DNA of 64,000 bases from Phocoena phocoena (GCF_963924675.1 NC_089222.1:139030281-139094280); one strand, 5' to 3'. Shown: positions 42,506 to 54,880, counted from the stretch's first letter. The notes: generated from the sequence alone by a model not told the origin. Numbers and translations are program-made.

Positions 42506-45500
42506 ATGGGATTCATTCTAAGGAGACATATTTGCTGAGGTGTTGGAAAGGGCTGCCTGTCATAGTTGCATAATCGTTGGGGGTAAATATGGAAGTTCAT
42601 CAATCAGAAAGCCTATAGTGAGGAGCTGGCTGGCACCGGGCCCAGCTCTGTGTGGCTGTCATCTAGCCTCTATGCCAATTTGCCCTCTATAAATAACAGT
42701 CTATATGAATGCTTTACTATTTAAGGCACACTTGCCACAGCTGCTCGGCATGTTTGTTTACGTAGCTATGAACACTTCTGTAAACATCACTATCTCCAAA
42801 TTGCCCCTGTGTCAGGAACATAAAGGGCCCCCTTTAAAAATATATTTATGGGATGAGACACGGCCAGTTCCCAGATGTCTGGGTGGCTGGTGTCAGAATT
42901 TTCCAGGGTTTGATTCATTTTCAAAAATAGAACCACATGACTGGAAGGTTCTTGAGAGGTGACACATCCCCCTGACTTGGGGCAGGACCAGACCGAAACC
43001 ATCCACCAAGAACGTGGGTCTGTCTTTTGTGGGTGTGAGTCTGTCTTTTATGAGGCCAGAGAACTCACTGAATGAAGGACTGGGGCCAGGACCTGCAGAA
43101 CATCAAAGGTGGGCAAGACTCACCTCCCGCCTTCAAGGAGCTTACTCCCATTTTCTAAAGACAAGCCTGACCCTGAGTGATGTGACAAAGCAGGCTTGGG
43201 GCAGCACAACTGGGGTGGGCATATTATGTGTCAACCAGCTGGCCTGTGATGGGCCTGAGCACCCAGTGCACTAAAGGACCTGCCGGGTCAGCCTACTGCG
43301 TGGTAGCTTGGATCCCCAGAAAATACCACGTCGGGGTCGCTGTGTGCCCACAACCTGCAAGACAGAAAGAGGGAGGGCATCGCATGGAGGTTGCAGTGGT
43401 GGCGATGGTGAGGCTCGTCCTTGAAAGAGGCATCCTAACTGAGGTCACTGAGAGTAGTTTCAGGTCAACTAAGACATATTTGAAAGAAAGCATGAGTCAA
43501 GCAGAGGCCCCTTTGTGTCAGCTTGCGGTTTTCACGGCTCCTGATTTCCCATCTAGCCTTCCAATGAATAATTAGATCCTTGTGAATCTGTTTTCCTTAG
43601 GGTGCATTTGGTCCACATCTATTTTTTTCCTGTGGCTTTGATTCATTGAAACATTCCCCCCACCCCAAGGGCCTACTTAATACCCATAAATCCCAACTGT
43701 GCTTTTCATTCACAAAGAAAAAAAGTGTGCCTCGTTAAATTAAGAGATGAGATGTGCTGGAAAGACTGAACTCTACGAATCCTATCAGGAAAGGATAAAG
43801 ACGTGTCCAGCTTCCAGACAAACCCAGAACTTTCTAGAGCACTCTTTCCTCCACTTTCCAAAAATTAGAAAATTATTACTTTTAGAAAGTTAATAGTGGT
43901 TGCCTTTGATTCTTTTTTTGCTGGCAAGTACCCAGTTTTCTCTATGAAAGCAGTAGAAAGGCCACCGAATGCTCAGAGGTATCCCTAACAACCAACAAAA
44001 GGATGTTCCCCTATTTGGAAAGGCTCAGTCATTACAAGCTATCTTCAGAAAGACAGGGTCTGCCCCAGGGAGAATTCCGACTCAGAGACATCACAAAGGT
44101 AAGTTGCTTATTCCGGACTGACTTATTTTTAGAGCTTGGGTTTTGATTTGAGGGAACACAGCTCCTGCAATTCGAAGCTCAGATTAACACCAGTAAACAG
44201 AGGGTACGTCTCCACTGGCTTTTGCTTCTTGAGCTCAGAGACCGAAGGAGAACAAGGCTTGTCCGCTCCCCTCCCTTCTGTCCTATCCGGAGAGTTTATA
44301 GCGAGAAATCTAATATTAAAAGCGCATCATAAGTGGTCAGTTTATGCTGCCAGAGACTGTATCTCAGTGGCCACCACTAGGGGGACCCAGAGTCCAGGTG
44401 CTTGGCCGAGGTGGGAGTAGTTTCTGGTCTGTGGGAAAATGACGGAGCTCTCTCATTGAGTTGGTTTCTCCCCGCCCTCCTCCCCCCTCCTTCCTCCTCC
44501 CTCCCCTCACACAACTATTGGCTCACGAGGGCACCCCAAAGTCAGGCTCAGGGTACAGATAGCCCAGTGCACATGTGCAGCACTTATTTATAATTTCACA
44601 ATGATTGTTTTAGATGTTCCTTTTGCCTTATGCAAAGGATCACACTTCACGCAAAGTCTTTTACTCACATTTTCATTATTTGTTGCATTTTTAAAAACTA
44701 TTGCAAAAGTTTTTACCGCTATAAGAGAAATTTGTTAGAGGTAATGACTTTGCCTGTTGGGTCCAGGGAGGCTGAGACATGGGAGCAATGACTTTCATTT
44801 GATGGATGACTGAGGTCAGGGTGGATGAAGAGTCTGGGGTCTGGCTGGTGGCCGTGCATTTTCAGATTGTGTAAACCTACCTTGAGCCTCAAGTTGAAGA
44901 CCTCAAAGCACAGAAGGGCAGATTGTATAACTAAAGAGGATCCCAAGACTAATGACTCAGAAGAATAGTAAAGCAAAGCTTGAATTAGTGTTCTAGTTTA
45001 TACTTTTCCTACAGGCACTATTGTTAGCTTAAGGCAGAGTTTATGGCTCTATTTCATAGAAAGTTACAGATAAATACAGGCAGAACCTCCTTTGCTCCTG
45101 GGATGTGTAACACGTATGGAAAATATGAGTGAAGACTTCAATAAAAACAGACCATTTCTCTATTTTTAGAACAGATCATCTTTGTTAAAATACACCAGTA
45201 GTTAGCTGTTCAAAGCAGATGGGTCAATAGGATTATGATGAGTGGATATCAATATTTTTTCTTTCCTGTTAGAGTTATTTACTGGGTCTGCATTATTATA
45301 TCTACTGGGGATTTGGCAGGTAGAGTATAAAGAAAAGATACCAAGTGCTCACTTGATATAAAAGAAAAAGCAAGGCTATGGGTCTTGCAAATGGCTCCCA
45401 AAGAAGGGGCAAAATTGTATTTTTATTAAAGCAATTTGTCAGGCTTCCTTTGAAAGGCTTAACTTCTTCCTCCTGGCTTGACAATAAATAACCTCAAGTA

Positions 45501-45610
45501 TTTAATTTAAACAATGCTTTAAAACCATCTAAAAATTGCTTTAGAGAGAGATCAAATTTTAATTTAAGTAAATATTTGAAAATTTAAAATATATTAAGAG
45601 GTATTTTAAA
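42506..45610. other. KCNJ6: Intronic sequence 3' of the KCNJ6 exon, no repeat recognised
   Basis: About 3.1 kb with little identifiable repeat. A weaker CTCF-like site CCACTAGGGGGACC lies at 44374-44387. No second exon is seen. Confidence 0.45.
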
Positions 45611-45616
45611 AAATTG

Positions 45617-45630
45617 TTTATTAATTTATT
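45617..45630 (-). promoter_or_regulatory. KCNJ6: Two AATAAA polyadenylation signals for the short KCNJ6 transcript (candidate)
   Basis: On the minus strand AATAAA occurs at 45630-45625 and again at 45622-45617, about 177-190 bases past the read-through stop codon. The surrounding sequence is AU-rich. This is a suitable place for 3' end formation of an intron-retaining GIRK2B-type mRNA, but the hexamer is common in AT-rich introns. Confidence 0.35.
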
Positions 45631-45806
45631 TTCCCAAGAGCTTTTAAAAAGCTAAATTGTTAGACTTTGTGGTGGACATACTTAAGGTTATAGGCCACAT
45701 ACTACTTCATGAATAAAGAGGTGGCGTCAATAAGTGAGTGAGGTTCAGTTTTCCATATTTTGTCAAAAATAAGAATGTGAGGTTCAGTTTAAAATGAGCA
45801 TCAATC

Positions 45807-47119
<1,313 letters not shown>

Positions 47120-47185
47120 AAATGTTTAGATTCAGACAGTATTTGGTCTACCACTCAGCAACTGTGGGCTCCTGGTCATGCTATC
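47120..47185 (+). repeat. MIR SINE, 5' part (split element)
   Basis: 'agattcagacagtatttggt' and 'ctaccactcagcaactgtgg' match the MIR middle. It resumes at about 47567 after an MLT1 insertion. Confidence 0.6.
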
Positions 47186-47565
47186 AGTTATGGACCAAAC
47201 TGTACCTCCACTCCACCCCCAAATATGTTGAAGCCCTAACCCCCAGTGTGACTGTATTTGGAGATGGGGCTTTGAGGACATAATTAAGGTGAAATGAGGT
47301 CAGAAGGGTGGAGCCCTAATTCAAGAGGATGAGACACCAGGGGTGTGCACACAGAGGAAAGGCCACGTGAGGACACAGTGAGAATACAGCTGTCTGTAAG
47401 CCAGGAAGAAAGGTCTTCCAAACCAACCGAGGTCACCAGAAACCAATCTTGCTGGCACCTTGATCTTAAACTTCCAGCCCCCAGAACTGTGAGAAAATAA
47501 ATTGCTGTTGTTTAAGCCCCCCAGTCTGTAGTATTCTGTTATGGCAGCCTGAGTAGAACAATAGA
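47186..47565 (+). mobile_element. MLT1-type MaLR LTR inserted in a MIR
   Basis: 'ttatggaccaaactgtacct', 'gaagccctaacccccagtgt', 'gactgtatttggagatgggg', 'gaactgtgagaaaataaatt' and 'taagccccccagtctgtagt' give a full plus-strand MLT1-type LTR. Confidence 0.9.
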
Positions 47566-47566
47566 C

Positions 47567-47705
47567 TATTAAAATTCACTGATTGATCCTCAGTTTTCAC
47601 ATTTACAAAATGGTAATCATGATAGCCAATTCATAGGGTTGTTATAAAGTTAACATGTGCATTATATGTGCCTGCATGGAACAGACATGTAATAAACATT
47701 CTTTT
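47567..47705 (+). repeat. MIR SINE, 3' part (split element)
   Basis: 'gatcctcagttttcacattt', 'acaaaatggtaatcatgata' and 'catagggttgttataaagtt' continue the MIR interrupted at 47185. Confidence 0.75.
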
Positions 47706-47739
47706 GTAATAAATTGTTCCTTTGCCACTCTCCTTATAT

Positions 47740-48480
47740 TTAGGGGCAAGAATTTTGAGGGAACTCTTTAAGGTGTCAGTCAAATTTCAGTTTAAAAAAA
47801 ATTCTGGATTTTATTGGTAAGTATGCATGCATTTTACCCTAATGGTTGATGCAATGCCAAGGTTAAAAAATGTGTGGGGGAAATGTTCTCTCTCTTTCTA
47901 TGTGTTTACACATTTCATTTGGTTTCTGCCTCAACATTTAACATCTGCAGTTTTGGCTTGCGGTTATTTTATTCCTCATGGCCTTCATGATTAATGCATC
48001 GGTACAATCATTTGATGACGAAGCATTAGGAAAACTCTCCCAGAATCCGAGTGCAAAGGGGCATTTGGAACTGATGCTGCTGTGAAATACATATAAACCA
48101 CTGTATGAAATTACTTGTTTAGCCAATAATTTCAAAGCTTTCTGAAAGTTTTATAAGCAGTTTCTTCCCTCAGGCTTTTATTCTGTGTCATTTGACTTTG
48201 CCGTGCATTTTCTCCCTTTGGTTAAGGGAGAAACACAGTCCGTTGAGAAAAAACGTTTATCTGAATAAGAAAACAGCTGGGGATGGGACTTGAGTGGTAC
48301 CAACTTAACTTATGGATTAACCTTGCTCATGGTTGGATAGTTTCCTTAATTATCAATCCCATTGATCCGGTTTTAGACTTCAGCACAAGGAAGAGGCAGC
48401 ATTTGGTCTGCAAGCTTGATGTTTGGTCCGATAGCATTGACTTTAGATCACTACCCTCAGTAACTCTTCATTTGTAAATA
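47740..48480. other. KCNJ6: Repeat-poor block, candidate conserved noncoding element
   Basis: About 740 bases about 1 kb upstream of the exon with no recognisable repeat and balanced composition. It contains 'catgattaatgcatcgg' and 'aattatcaatcccattgatc', the type of sequence often seen in deeply conserved intronic enhancers. Confidence 0.3.
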
Positions 48481-49568
48481 AAACCTTGCTTTTGTTTCAA
48501 AGCAGATACCAGGACAGGAGTCGAAGGAAGCAGCTGAGAGTGGGACAGGATGGAGGGGGTTGGGGTATTTGGATGGAGGTCACGGAGAATGTCCCGGCTC
48601 ACTGCAGGCACCCCTGGCAAGGTGGGATGTTTGTGGCCCAGGGGGCCGCATGTCCGAGCTCTCGCTGCTAAGTTCGGCCTGAGAGGGAATCTCTAACTGT
48701 GACTTCACGTGGGCTGATTTTGGCTCAGGATCGGCCAGCGTGGAGCGGCCTTGTCTGCAGAGCTGCAGTGTGGTCTGGCTCTGGCCCAGGTGAGGAGCTC
48801 GCTGCCTGTGCAGAGTCACCCTGGGTTCTTGTTTCCACGGGGTGGGAAGTGGAAGAAGGGGGTTTGTCTGAATAGCTGACTCCCAACAGTCTTCTGCCAT
48901 TTTCCATGCTTTAACATTTCATGGTGGCAACCTACACATACCCCAGCCCCCAGTGTGAAGCTGTTTTCTCCATTTTCTGGCTCAGTTGTAACCTTCCTGT
49001 CTGAAGGGTTAATGGAGGAGTAGAGATAAGTGCTCTGGACAGTCTCGGGAGCCTGCCAGTTGATCCTCCAAATCCATTTTTTCCCTTTTCCTAGCTCAGG
49101 ACTGGACCACGTTTCCTGGCCTCCTTTGCATTGAGGAGTGGCCACGTGCTGAATCCTGGATCATCAGGAGTGGGTGTGCCCTTCTGGACCAAGGCCTGAA
49201 ATAGTGGGTGTGTCCCCTCCTATGCCCTTGCCCCTTCTACGAGGGATGATGGAGTCATGAGGTGGAGGGGCCTGGGTCCCCAGCTGGTGGCAGAGAGCTG
49301 CCATCCAACTAGAAACAAGAAAAAAAAATTGTGTTTGAGCAGCTATGTATTTTGTGTCTGTTATCAAATTGAGCCTTCTGTCTAATTTTATGGGCAGCAG
49401 TATTGACATGGATAAGCAGACAGAAGAGTTCTCAGGGGGCTGGTGTGGGAAAGAGCAGGGAGAGAGGAAGAGAGTGAAGATGGGGTGTTTGGGTTTGGTG
49501 TTTTTGAAAAGAAACAGGGATCCAAAAATGGAGTCACTTGTGCTAAGCTCTACATCAGTCAATGGGGA
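48481..49568. other. KCNJ6: Intronic sequence, no feature seen
   Basis: About 1.1 kb unassigned. Open frames on both strands have no homology I recognise. Confidence 0.4.
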
Positions 49569-49589
49569 CTGAATACCTATCCAGGTTCA

Positions 49590-49881
49590 GTCCCTCCCAG
49601 GGATGTGACCTTTTACCAGTCAGTCTGGAATTTTCTGGCCACAGATGAGGTAGCCTACCACACAGACCCCTGCCTTCCCCCAAGGCAAGTGACCTTGCTT
49701 GAAATACTCCTCAATTGTTTATGACTTCCTGTCCCATCCCCTTTAGGCCTTTAAAAACCATCCATTTTGTACAGGACCCCTCCTGTCTGTTTGCTAGGAG
49801 GGATGCTGCCTGATTCATGAATTGTTGAATAAAGCCAATTTTTTCTTCAAATGTACTCAGTTGAATTTTGTTTTCTAACAT
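49590..49881 (+). mobile_element. ERV LTR 1 of a three-LTR cluster
   Basis: 'ggcctttaaaaaccatccat', 'ggatgctgcctgattcatga' and 'ttgaataaagccaatttttt' (AATAAA at 49828-49833), ending 'gttttctaaca', have the layout of an ERV LTR promoter-to-R/U5 region known from artiodactyls. No internal viral sequence is adjacent. The left boundary is uncertain. Confidence 0.65.
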
Positions 49882-49899
49882 TGTCTTTTGAGAAATAAA

Positions 49900-50417
49900 A
49901 CATTGCCAGCCATATCAGTAAACAAAGGATGTCAGAGTCATCAGCAATTGCAATTGCAGCCCTCCAGGGGTGAGCTGGTGAGCCCTGAGGGAACTCAGGG
50001 AGGAAACAAAGAATACCTGCCGTCAAGCAGCCATGAGACTGTGGCCACTCCCCATGGTGAGCCTTGAGGAAACAGTGGGTGTGAAAGCACAGGATATTGG
50101 CCCCGATAGCTGAGGTTCATATCAAAAGAGTGGTTTCAGTGAGCCTAGACTCTTGCATTTTCCTATGCATAGAAAAGCACTAAATTCCTTAATTTGAGAT
50201 ACCTAATTTTCTTTTATTAACAGTAATCTTTTGTTCCGACTACCCGCCCTTTGCTGTAAAACTCCTGTATATCCTAGCTCCCCCCTCACCTCCTCAGAGC
50301 AGTTGTCTGAGGGTTACTTGAGATGCTGCTTCCCAGGCTTGAAGTCCTCAAGGTATCTGCTGAATAAAACATAACTCTCAACTCTTAGGTGTGCATATAC
50401 TTTTTTTTTAGCTGACA
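49900..50417 (+). mobile_element. ERV LTR 2 of a three-LTR cluster
   Basis: 'gcatagaaaagcactaaatt', 'cttttattaacagtaatctt', 'cctttgctgtaaaactcctg' and 'gctgaataaaacataactct' (AATAAA at 50363-50368), then a T-rich end near 'gctgaca', give a near-complete class I LTR of artiodactyl type. It is a solo LTR. Confidence 0.75.
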
Positions 50418-50514
50418 CTAATGAACTAGCATGTGGTTAATTGAATGTCTGTGTTTTGTGTCAGGGAAATATCATTGCATATGCTACTTAAGTGCCTTTT
50501 AAAAACAAACAAAA

Positions 50515-51057
50515 ATGGAAGCAAACAAAGAAAGCTGAACATGCCAGGGAGTATGGTGGAAAGGTGGCTTTGGAGTAGGGAAGAACAATGACTCTATCTG
50601 GGATCTGTTTCTTTTACTTTAACCTTTGTATTCCTTTGCTTTTGCTCCAAGTTAAGAATGTTGCCTATAGCCTGAAATATACAGGATAGCCCATTCTCAA
50701 GGCTCTGACCTTTAAAAGTGTAACACTTCCATTCATGAGATAAAAAGTTGCAGAACAGAGGATAACTGTCTTGTTGGAGGTTTATAGGAACATCATGACT
50801 GGACCTACCTGAATAGCTGCAATAACAAAGGATTCTGACACCAAGGAGTCTGCAACAACCAACTACACCCCCTCCCTTTTTAGTACAAAAGAAGCCTGAA
50901 TTCTAACTTGGGTAGGATTGTTCTTTGGGACAGTAGTCCGCCATCTTCTCAGTCTGCTGGCTTTCTGAATAAAGTCGTTATTCCTTGCCCCAACAGCTCA
51001 GCTCTTGATTTATCGGCCTGTCTTGCGGCAAGCAGTATGAGCTTGGACTTGGTAACA
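50515..51057 (+). mobile_element. ERV LTR 3 of a three-LTR cluster
   Basis: The right part 'accccctcccttt', 'gctggctttctgaataaagt' (AATAAA at 50968-50973) and 'gagcttggacttggtaaca' is shared with the LTR at 3460-3672. The upstream part (50515-50860) is assigned by continuity only. Confidence 0.6.
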
Positions 51058-51417
51058 GCCTCAGAGGCACCACTGCAGGTGAGGCAGTGGGTGCACGTGA
51101 GATGCATCCAAGGGAAGATGGGGAGGTAAGCTGGGCCTCCCACTTGACAGTGGCTGGTGGGGAACAGGCAGAGTTGAGAAACCAAAAAAGCCAATGAAAT
51201 GTGAGAGTAGAGGAGACTGAAGTAGGAGTCTCAAGGGGCAGAAGAGGTGAGGACAGCGAGGAGAAGAGGTGGGGTGTGGAGTGGGCAGAAGAAGGCAGCA
51301 CAGCCTCCAGGCCTTTCCCAGAGCAGTGTCAGGCAGCCCTGGACTGGGGAGAGGGCCATTCCAGGTCTGAGCTGTGAGTGTGCTTCAGCACCCGGGCAGG
51401 AATGCAAATGCGCATGC

Positions 51418-51454
51418 GGGGGGGGGGGGGGGGGGCAGGGGGGGAGGGGCGGGG
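51418..51454 (+). repeat. Poly-G tract, potential G-quadruplex
   Basis: Eighteen consecutive G (51418-51435), then G7, G4 and G4 separated by one or two bases. This fits the four-run G-quadruplex pattern on the plus strand. Confidence 0.9.
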
Positions 51455-51712
51455 AAATACAGAAGGGAATGTTGATTCTCTAGCTCTTGACGTTTCTTTC
51501 TTTCTTGGAATCTCAGGTGTGAATTTGACCGGGTGTTGTGAATTGCATTTGCAAGAGCATTTGAGCTGCTCAGCGTGGGGAGCTGCAGCTGCGGTTGGGA
51601 AAGCAGACAAACCTACCTGCGTTCCTGCACAGCCCAGGACACAAACAACTTCCCACCCCACCCCCTCTCGACTCCCACCGCCTTTCAGGACCTTGCCCTG
51701 GGCCCCCAGCCA

Positions 51713-51724
51713 TGCGCATGCGCA
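51713..51724. promoter_or_regulatory. NRF1-type palindrome
   Basis: TGCGCATGCGCA is an exact NRF1 consensus palindrome. A near-copy TGCGCATGCG lies about 300 bases upstream at 51409-51418. Function is not established. Confidence 0.45.
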
Positions 51725-52059
51725 TCAGAGTCCTGGTGAGACCCGCCACCCTGGTCCTTCGGCATCGTGCACGTGGCTTGACCAGAGATAATGTAGAGGA
51801 ACTCTCTGCCAACTGTGAAGTGCTGTACAGCGTGCAAAAGGACGGGAGGAACGGCGCCAAGGATCTTGATGATTTACTTAACCTGAGTTATTTTGGTTTA
51901 GAGTAAATGTGACTCTGTGTGAAAAAGCCGCTCTCCCGCCCCCCTCCACCCCCATGTTCTTTTTCTTTCTATTAGAAAGATGACCAATTTACATAAAACT
52001 AGGTAAGGTGCAAAATAGCCTGGTGTTGAACTTTAACCTCAAAGAAATAACATGTGACT

Positions 52060-52470
52060 GAGTTACAAACTGGAAAGAACCTGATCCCAGAATTACTGGA
52101 AGCACCTCGAATTTGGGGGGCACCGCTTGTGGAGAGAAGGCTGCCGTGAATAGATGCTCTCCTGATGGGAAATTCTACACTGAGAATTGTATACGAATTC
52201 TATGGGGGAAACTTACGGTGTCTAAGAAAATGTCCGAAGAGCACTTCAAGAATTTTTAGTATCGTGGGGGAAAAACCCAATGGAAAAGCGGGATGGATCT
52301 CAAACGCACAGGAAAAATCAAAGACTGGAAGGAAATGCACACATGTTAATAGGGAACTTCTGAGAGGGGGGCTATGGGTGCTTTTAATTTTCCTCTTAAA
52401 CATTCTGATTTTTCCAAATTTTCCAGAATAACTTTATATTCCTTTTACCATCATAAAGAAAAAAAGGTAT
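52060..52470 (+). mobile_element. Ancient L1M 3' UTR fragment
   Basis: 'agactggaaggaaatgcaca', 'ggtgcttttaattttcctct' and 'tttccaaattttccagaata' match the order of an old L1M 3' end. The left limit is uncertain. Confidence 0.6.
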
Positions 52471-52730
52471 TTTCTAACAAAACCTTGAGACTCTCCTGGC
52501 ATGTGATCGATGGAATTTAGCACGTAGAAGCTAAATAATTATCAAGTACTTGATCTGAAGGTGTTCTGTCCCATATATCTGGTAACTTAGAAACTGAGAG
52601 ATTTGTTTCACATGACTCTAAGAAAATCATAAGTAACGCCCATGGGGTGCTTGTGGGCAGAGGAGTGGTGGGCGTATACAGAATGCCTGCAGGTCTGAGA
52701 CCACTGGAGGCCCCCAGTGGAGTGTAGATT
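52471..52730. other. KCNJ6: Intronic sequence, no feature seen
   Basis: Unassigned, about 260 bases. Confidence 0.35.
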
Positions 52731-52734
52731 AGAG

Positions 52735-52925
52735 GCAAGGTTCTGCAAACTTTTTCTGCAAAGGGCCGATAGTAAACAGTTTAGACTTTGCAAGCAACAC
52801 GTGTTTCTGTTGCATACTCTTTTGTTTTTTGAAAGACTTTTTACAATGCTTCAAAAATATAAAATTATTCTTAGCTCATGGGCAGCACAGAAGGAGGCTG
52901 CAGCCTTGATCTGACTCCCTGGGCT
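52735..52925 (+). mobile_element. Mammal-wide DNA transposon-like repeat (family of 30832-30995)
   Basis: 'ggttctgcaaactttttctg', 'caaagggccgatagtaaaca' and 'gtttagactttgcaagcaac' are distinctive of a common mammalian repeat present in the opposite orientation at 30832-30995. Confidence 0.6.
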
Positions 52926-53500
52926 GTCATTTGCTGACATCTGGGTTAGAGGCATGCTGGTAAGAAGAAATGGCTAGCTGCTGGATTAAGGGAGCAGCCA
53001 TGAGGGTGAAGAGGGGACAATGGATTGGGGGCTGAATAAGAAGCAAAACTAAAATAATTTGGAGATTAGAGACTGTGGAGGGGAGTGGACAGGAGAATGG
53101 GGGATGGCAGGATGGTTGAGACCAGAAGGCAGAGGATGATGTGGTTTGGGCAGGTTTAGTTTCAAGTGTCTGCTCTCTCCTATGGGCTGAAGCTTATCAA
53201 TGACCTGGACCAAGCTCTAGATTTGGAGGTTGTTAGCACATGTGCGTGGAAGTGTAACTATGGGCATGGGTGAAATTTCTTCTGGAGGCTGTGGAGTAAG
53301 TAGAGGATATAGAAGACAGGATTCTGGAAGACAATTACAATATGAAGCCAGAAGTAGAGAACCCAGAGTGGGTGCTGAGGAAGGAATGAGAGATGTGAGG
53401 AGAAGAGGGAGGGCAGGCCGGTAGCCAGGTGGCAGGTGGAACTGGAGTCTTAGGGGGGCAAAGGGGGCATTTGGCACACGCTGTAGGGACAACTGGAAGA
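52926..53500 (-). repeat. Possible L2-like sequence
   Basis: G/A-rich text such as 'gggagcagccatgagggtga' and 'tggagattagagactgtgga' has the flavour of reversed L2, but no block matches well enough to be sure. Confidence 0.25.
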
Positions 53501-53504
53501 AAAA

Positions 53505-54300
53505 TGATGCATCCCTTCCCTCTTCCTTACATCAGAATAAATTCCAAGTGGATCAAAGATCTAAGTGCAAAAAAATAAAAACTACAGAAGGAGTAGAAGA
53601 TTTGAGTGTTTTTATAGTTCTCTGAGTTGAGAAAGCCTTTCTAATAAGAGGAATCCAGAAACTATCTTGGAATGCTGGTATTTTTGTCAATATAAAAATT
53701 ATAAATGTTTGTAAAAAAAAAAGCAAGAAGACAAACCACAAAAAATATTTTCACACATCACATATATATTTCTGATTTACAAAAGCAATAAATACCCCCG
53801 TAGAAAAAACTGATGAAAGGAAATGAATATGGAGTTTATAAGAAGAAATACTCGGAGCTGAAAAGCATATGCTCAACCATGGCAAAGTAAAAGCAGTGCA
53901 AATATAATAACATTTTTTTACTCTAAAGTTAGTAACATTAAAAATAAACCATAAATACAGTATGTGGAGTGTATGTGTTGGGGGGCAGTGGAATTGTGAA
54001 CTTGCATGTATTATCAGATGTGTAAACTGGCAAAGTCTTCCTGGAGGAGAGAGTGACAGTAGGTCTCACAATTTAGAAATGATTAGATGCCTCGTATTAG
54101 CAATTCTGGGTCTAGACATTTATCCTAAGAAAATAATTTTACAAACATTTATCTATTGTAGGCAGGGGATATTGCAGCCTCATTTATAATAGTTAAAAAT
54201 TAGAAACAACTTAAATGTCTATCCACAGAGCACTAGTTAAACATATTGTTGCAGCTCTAATCAATGGAATACTGTGCAGTTATTAAATATGATTTCCCAA
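53505..54300 (+). mobile_element. Ancient L1M, left part (ORF2 end)
   Basis: 'tccaagtggatcaaagatct', 'tgctcaaccatggcaaagta', 'gggtctagacatttatccta' and 'aacttaaatgtctatccaca' are decayed L1 ORF2 to 3' UTR. It is interrupted at about 54300 and resumes at about 54640. Confidence 0.78.
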
Positions 54301-54309
54301 TGTTTTGGG

Positions 54310-54625
54310 GTCTTCAACTCTTTGTGTAAAAATCACCTTCTTAATGAGGACATTTACCTCCTCTTAAAAATCTCAATCACTTCCTTCAGGTCCTCACATC
54401 TCTCTTCCTTATGCTACTGTTTACTTTTTCTGTAGCACTTTCACCTTCCAGCATGAAAAATTTATTTATTGTGTTAATTTCTTACTTGTCTGTTGCCACT
54501 GTCAGAAAGGAAGTTCCTGGGCAGACATCTCTGTGTGTTTTATCTACTGATGGATCTCAGGCTCTGGAAAAAGTGCCTGACACATAGCAAGCCCCAGCAC
54601 CTATTTATTGAATGAATGAGTATGT
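54310..54625 (+). repeat. L2 LINE 3' end lying inside an L1M
   Basis: 'aatcaccttcttaatgagga', 'ctgtagcactttcaccttcc', 'gaaaaagtgcctgacacata' and 'ctatttattgaatgaatgag' give a clear plus-strand L2 terminus. Confidence 0.82.
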
Positions 54626-54639
54626 GTTTATCAACCTGG

Positions 54640-54880
54640 CAGGTTGTCCATGCCATAGCGTTAAGTGAAAAAACAGAATAAAACATATAGTTTACTTTGC
54701 ATATATTGCCTTTTTGCATTAGTGAGTGTGTGTAGAAGAATGTCCTCCAAAATGATAATTGAGATCAATCTCTGAGCTGTAAGTTTGTTGGTGTTTTTGC
54801 TTTCTTTCAATTTTTTTATGTTTAAACTTTCCGTTAATAGTTCTATCATCTAAAAAATCAGTAGGAAATATAAAGCTATT
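54640..54880 (+). mobile_element. Ancient L1M, right part (3' UTR)
   Basis: 'gccatagcgttaagtgaaaa' continues the L1M interrupted by the L2, followed by T-rich 3' UTR. Confidence 0.6.

Larger units (their letters stand above)
51058..52055. other. KCNJ6: Intronic GC-richer stretch with G tract and NRF1 motif
   Basis: No repeat is recognised. It contains a homopolymeric G tract and two CpG-containing TGCGCATGCG motifs, listed separately. A 137-residue plus-strand frame passes through the G tract (Gly run) and is not credible as a gene. Confidence 0.45.

Noticed and set aside
49590..51057. A complete endogenous provirus between LTRs
   Set aside because: The LTRs are of different families and only tens of bases apart. 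There is no gag, pol or env sequence between them.
51378..51791. A 137-residue plus-strand open frame next to the NRF1 motifs
   Set aside because: It passes through a glycine run made by the poly-G tract and has no homology. A noncoding promoter-like reading is more plausible.
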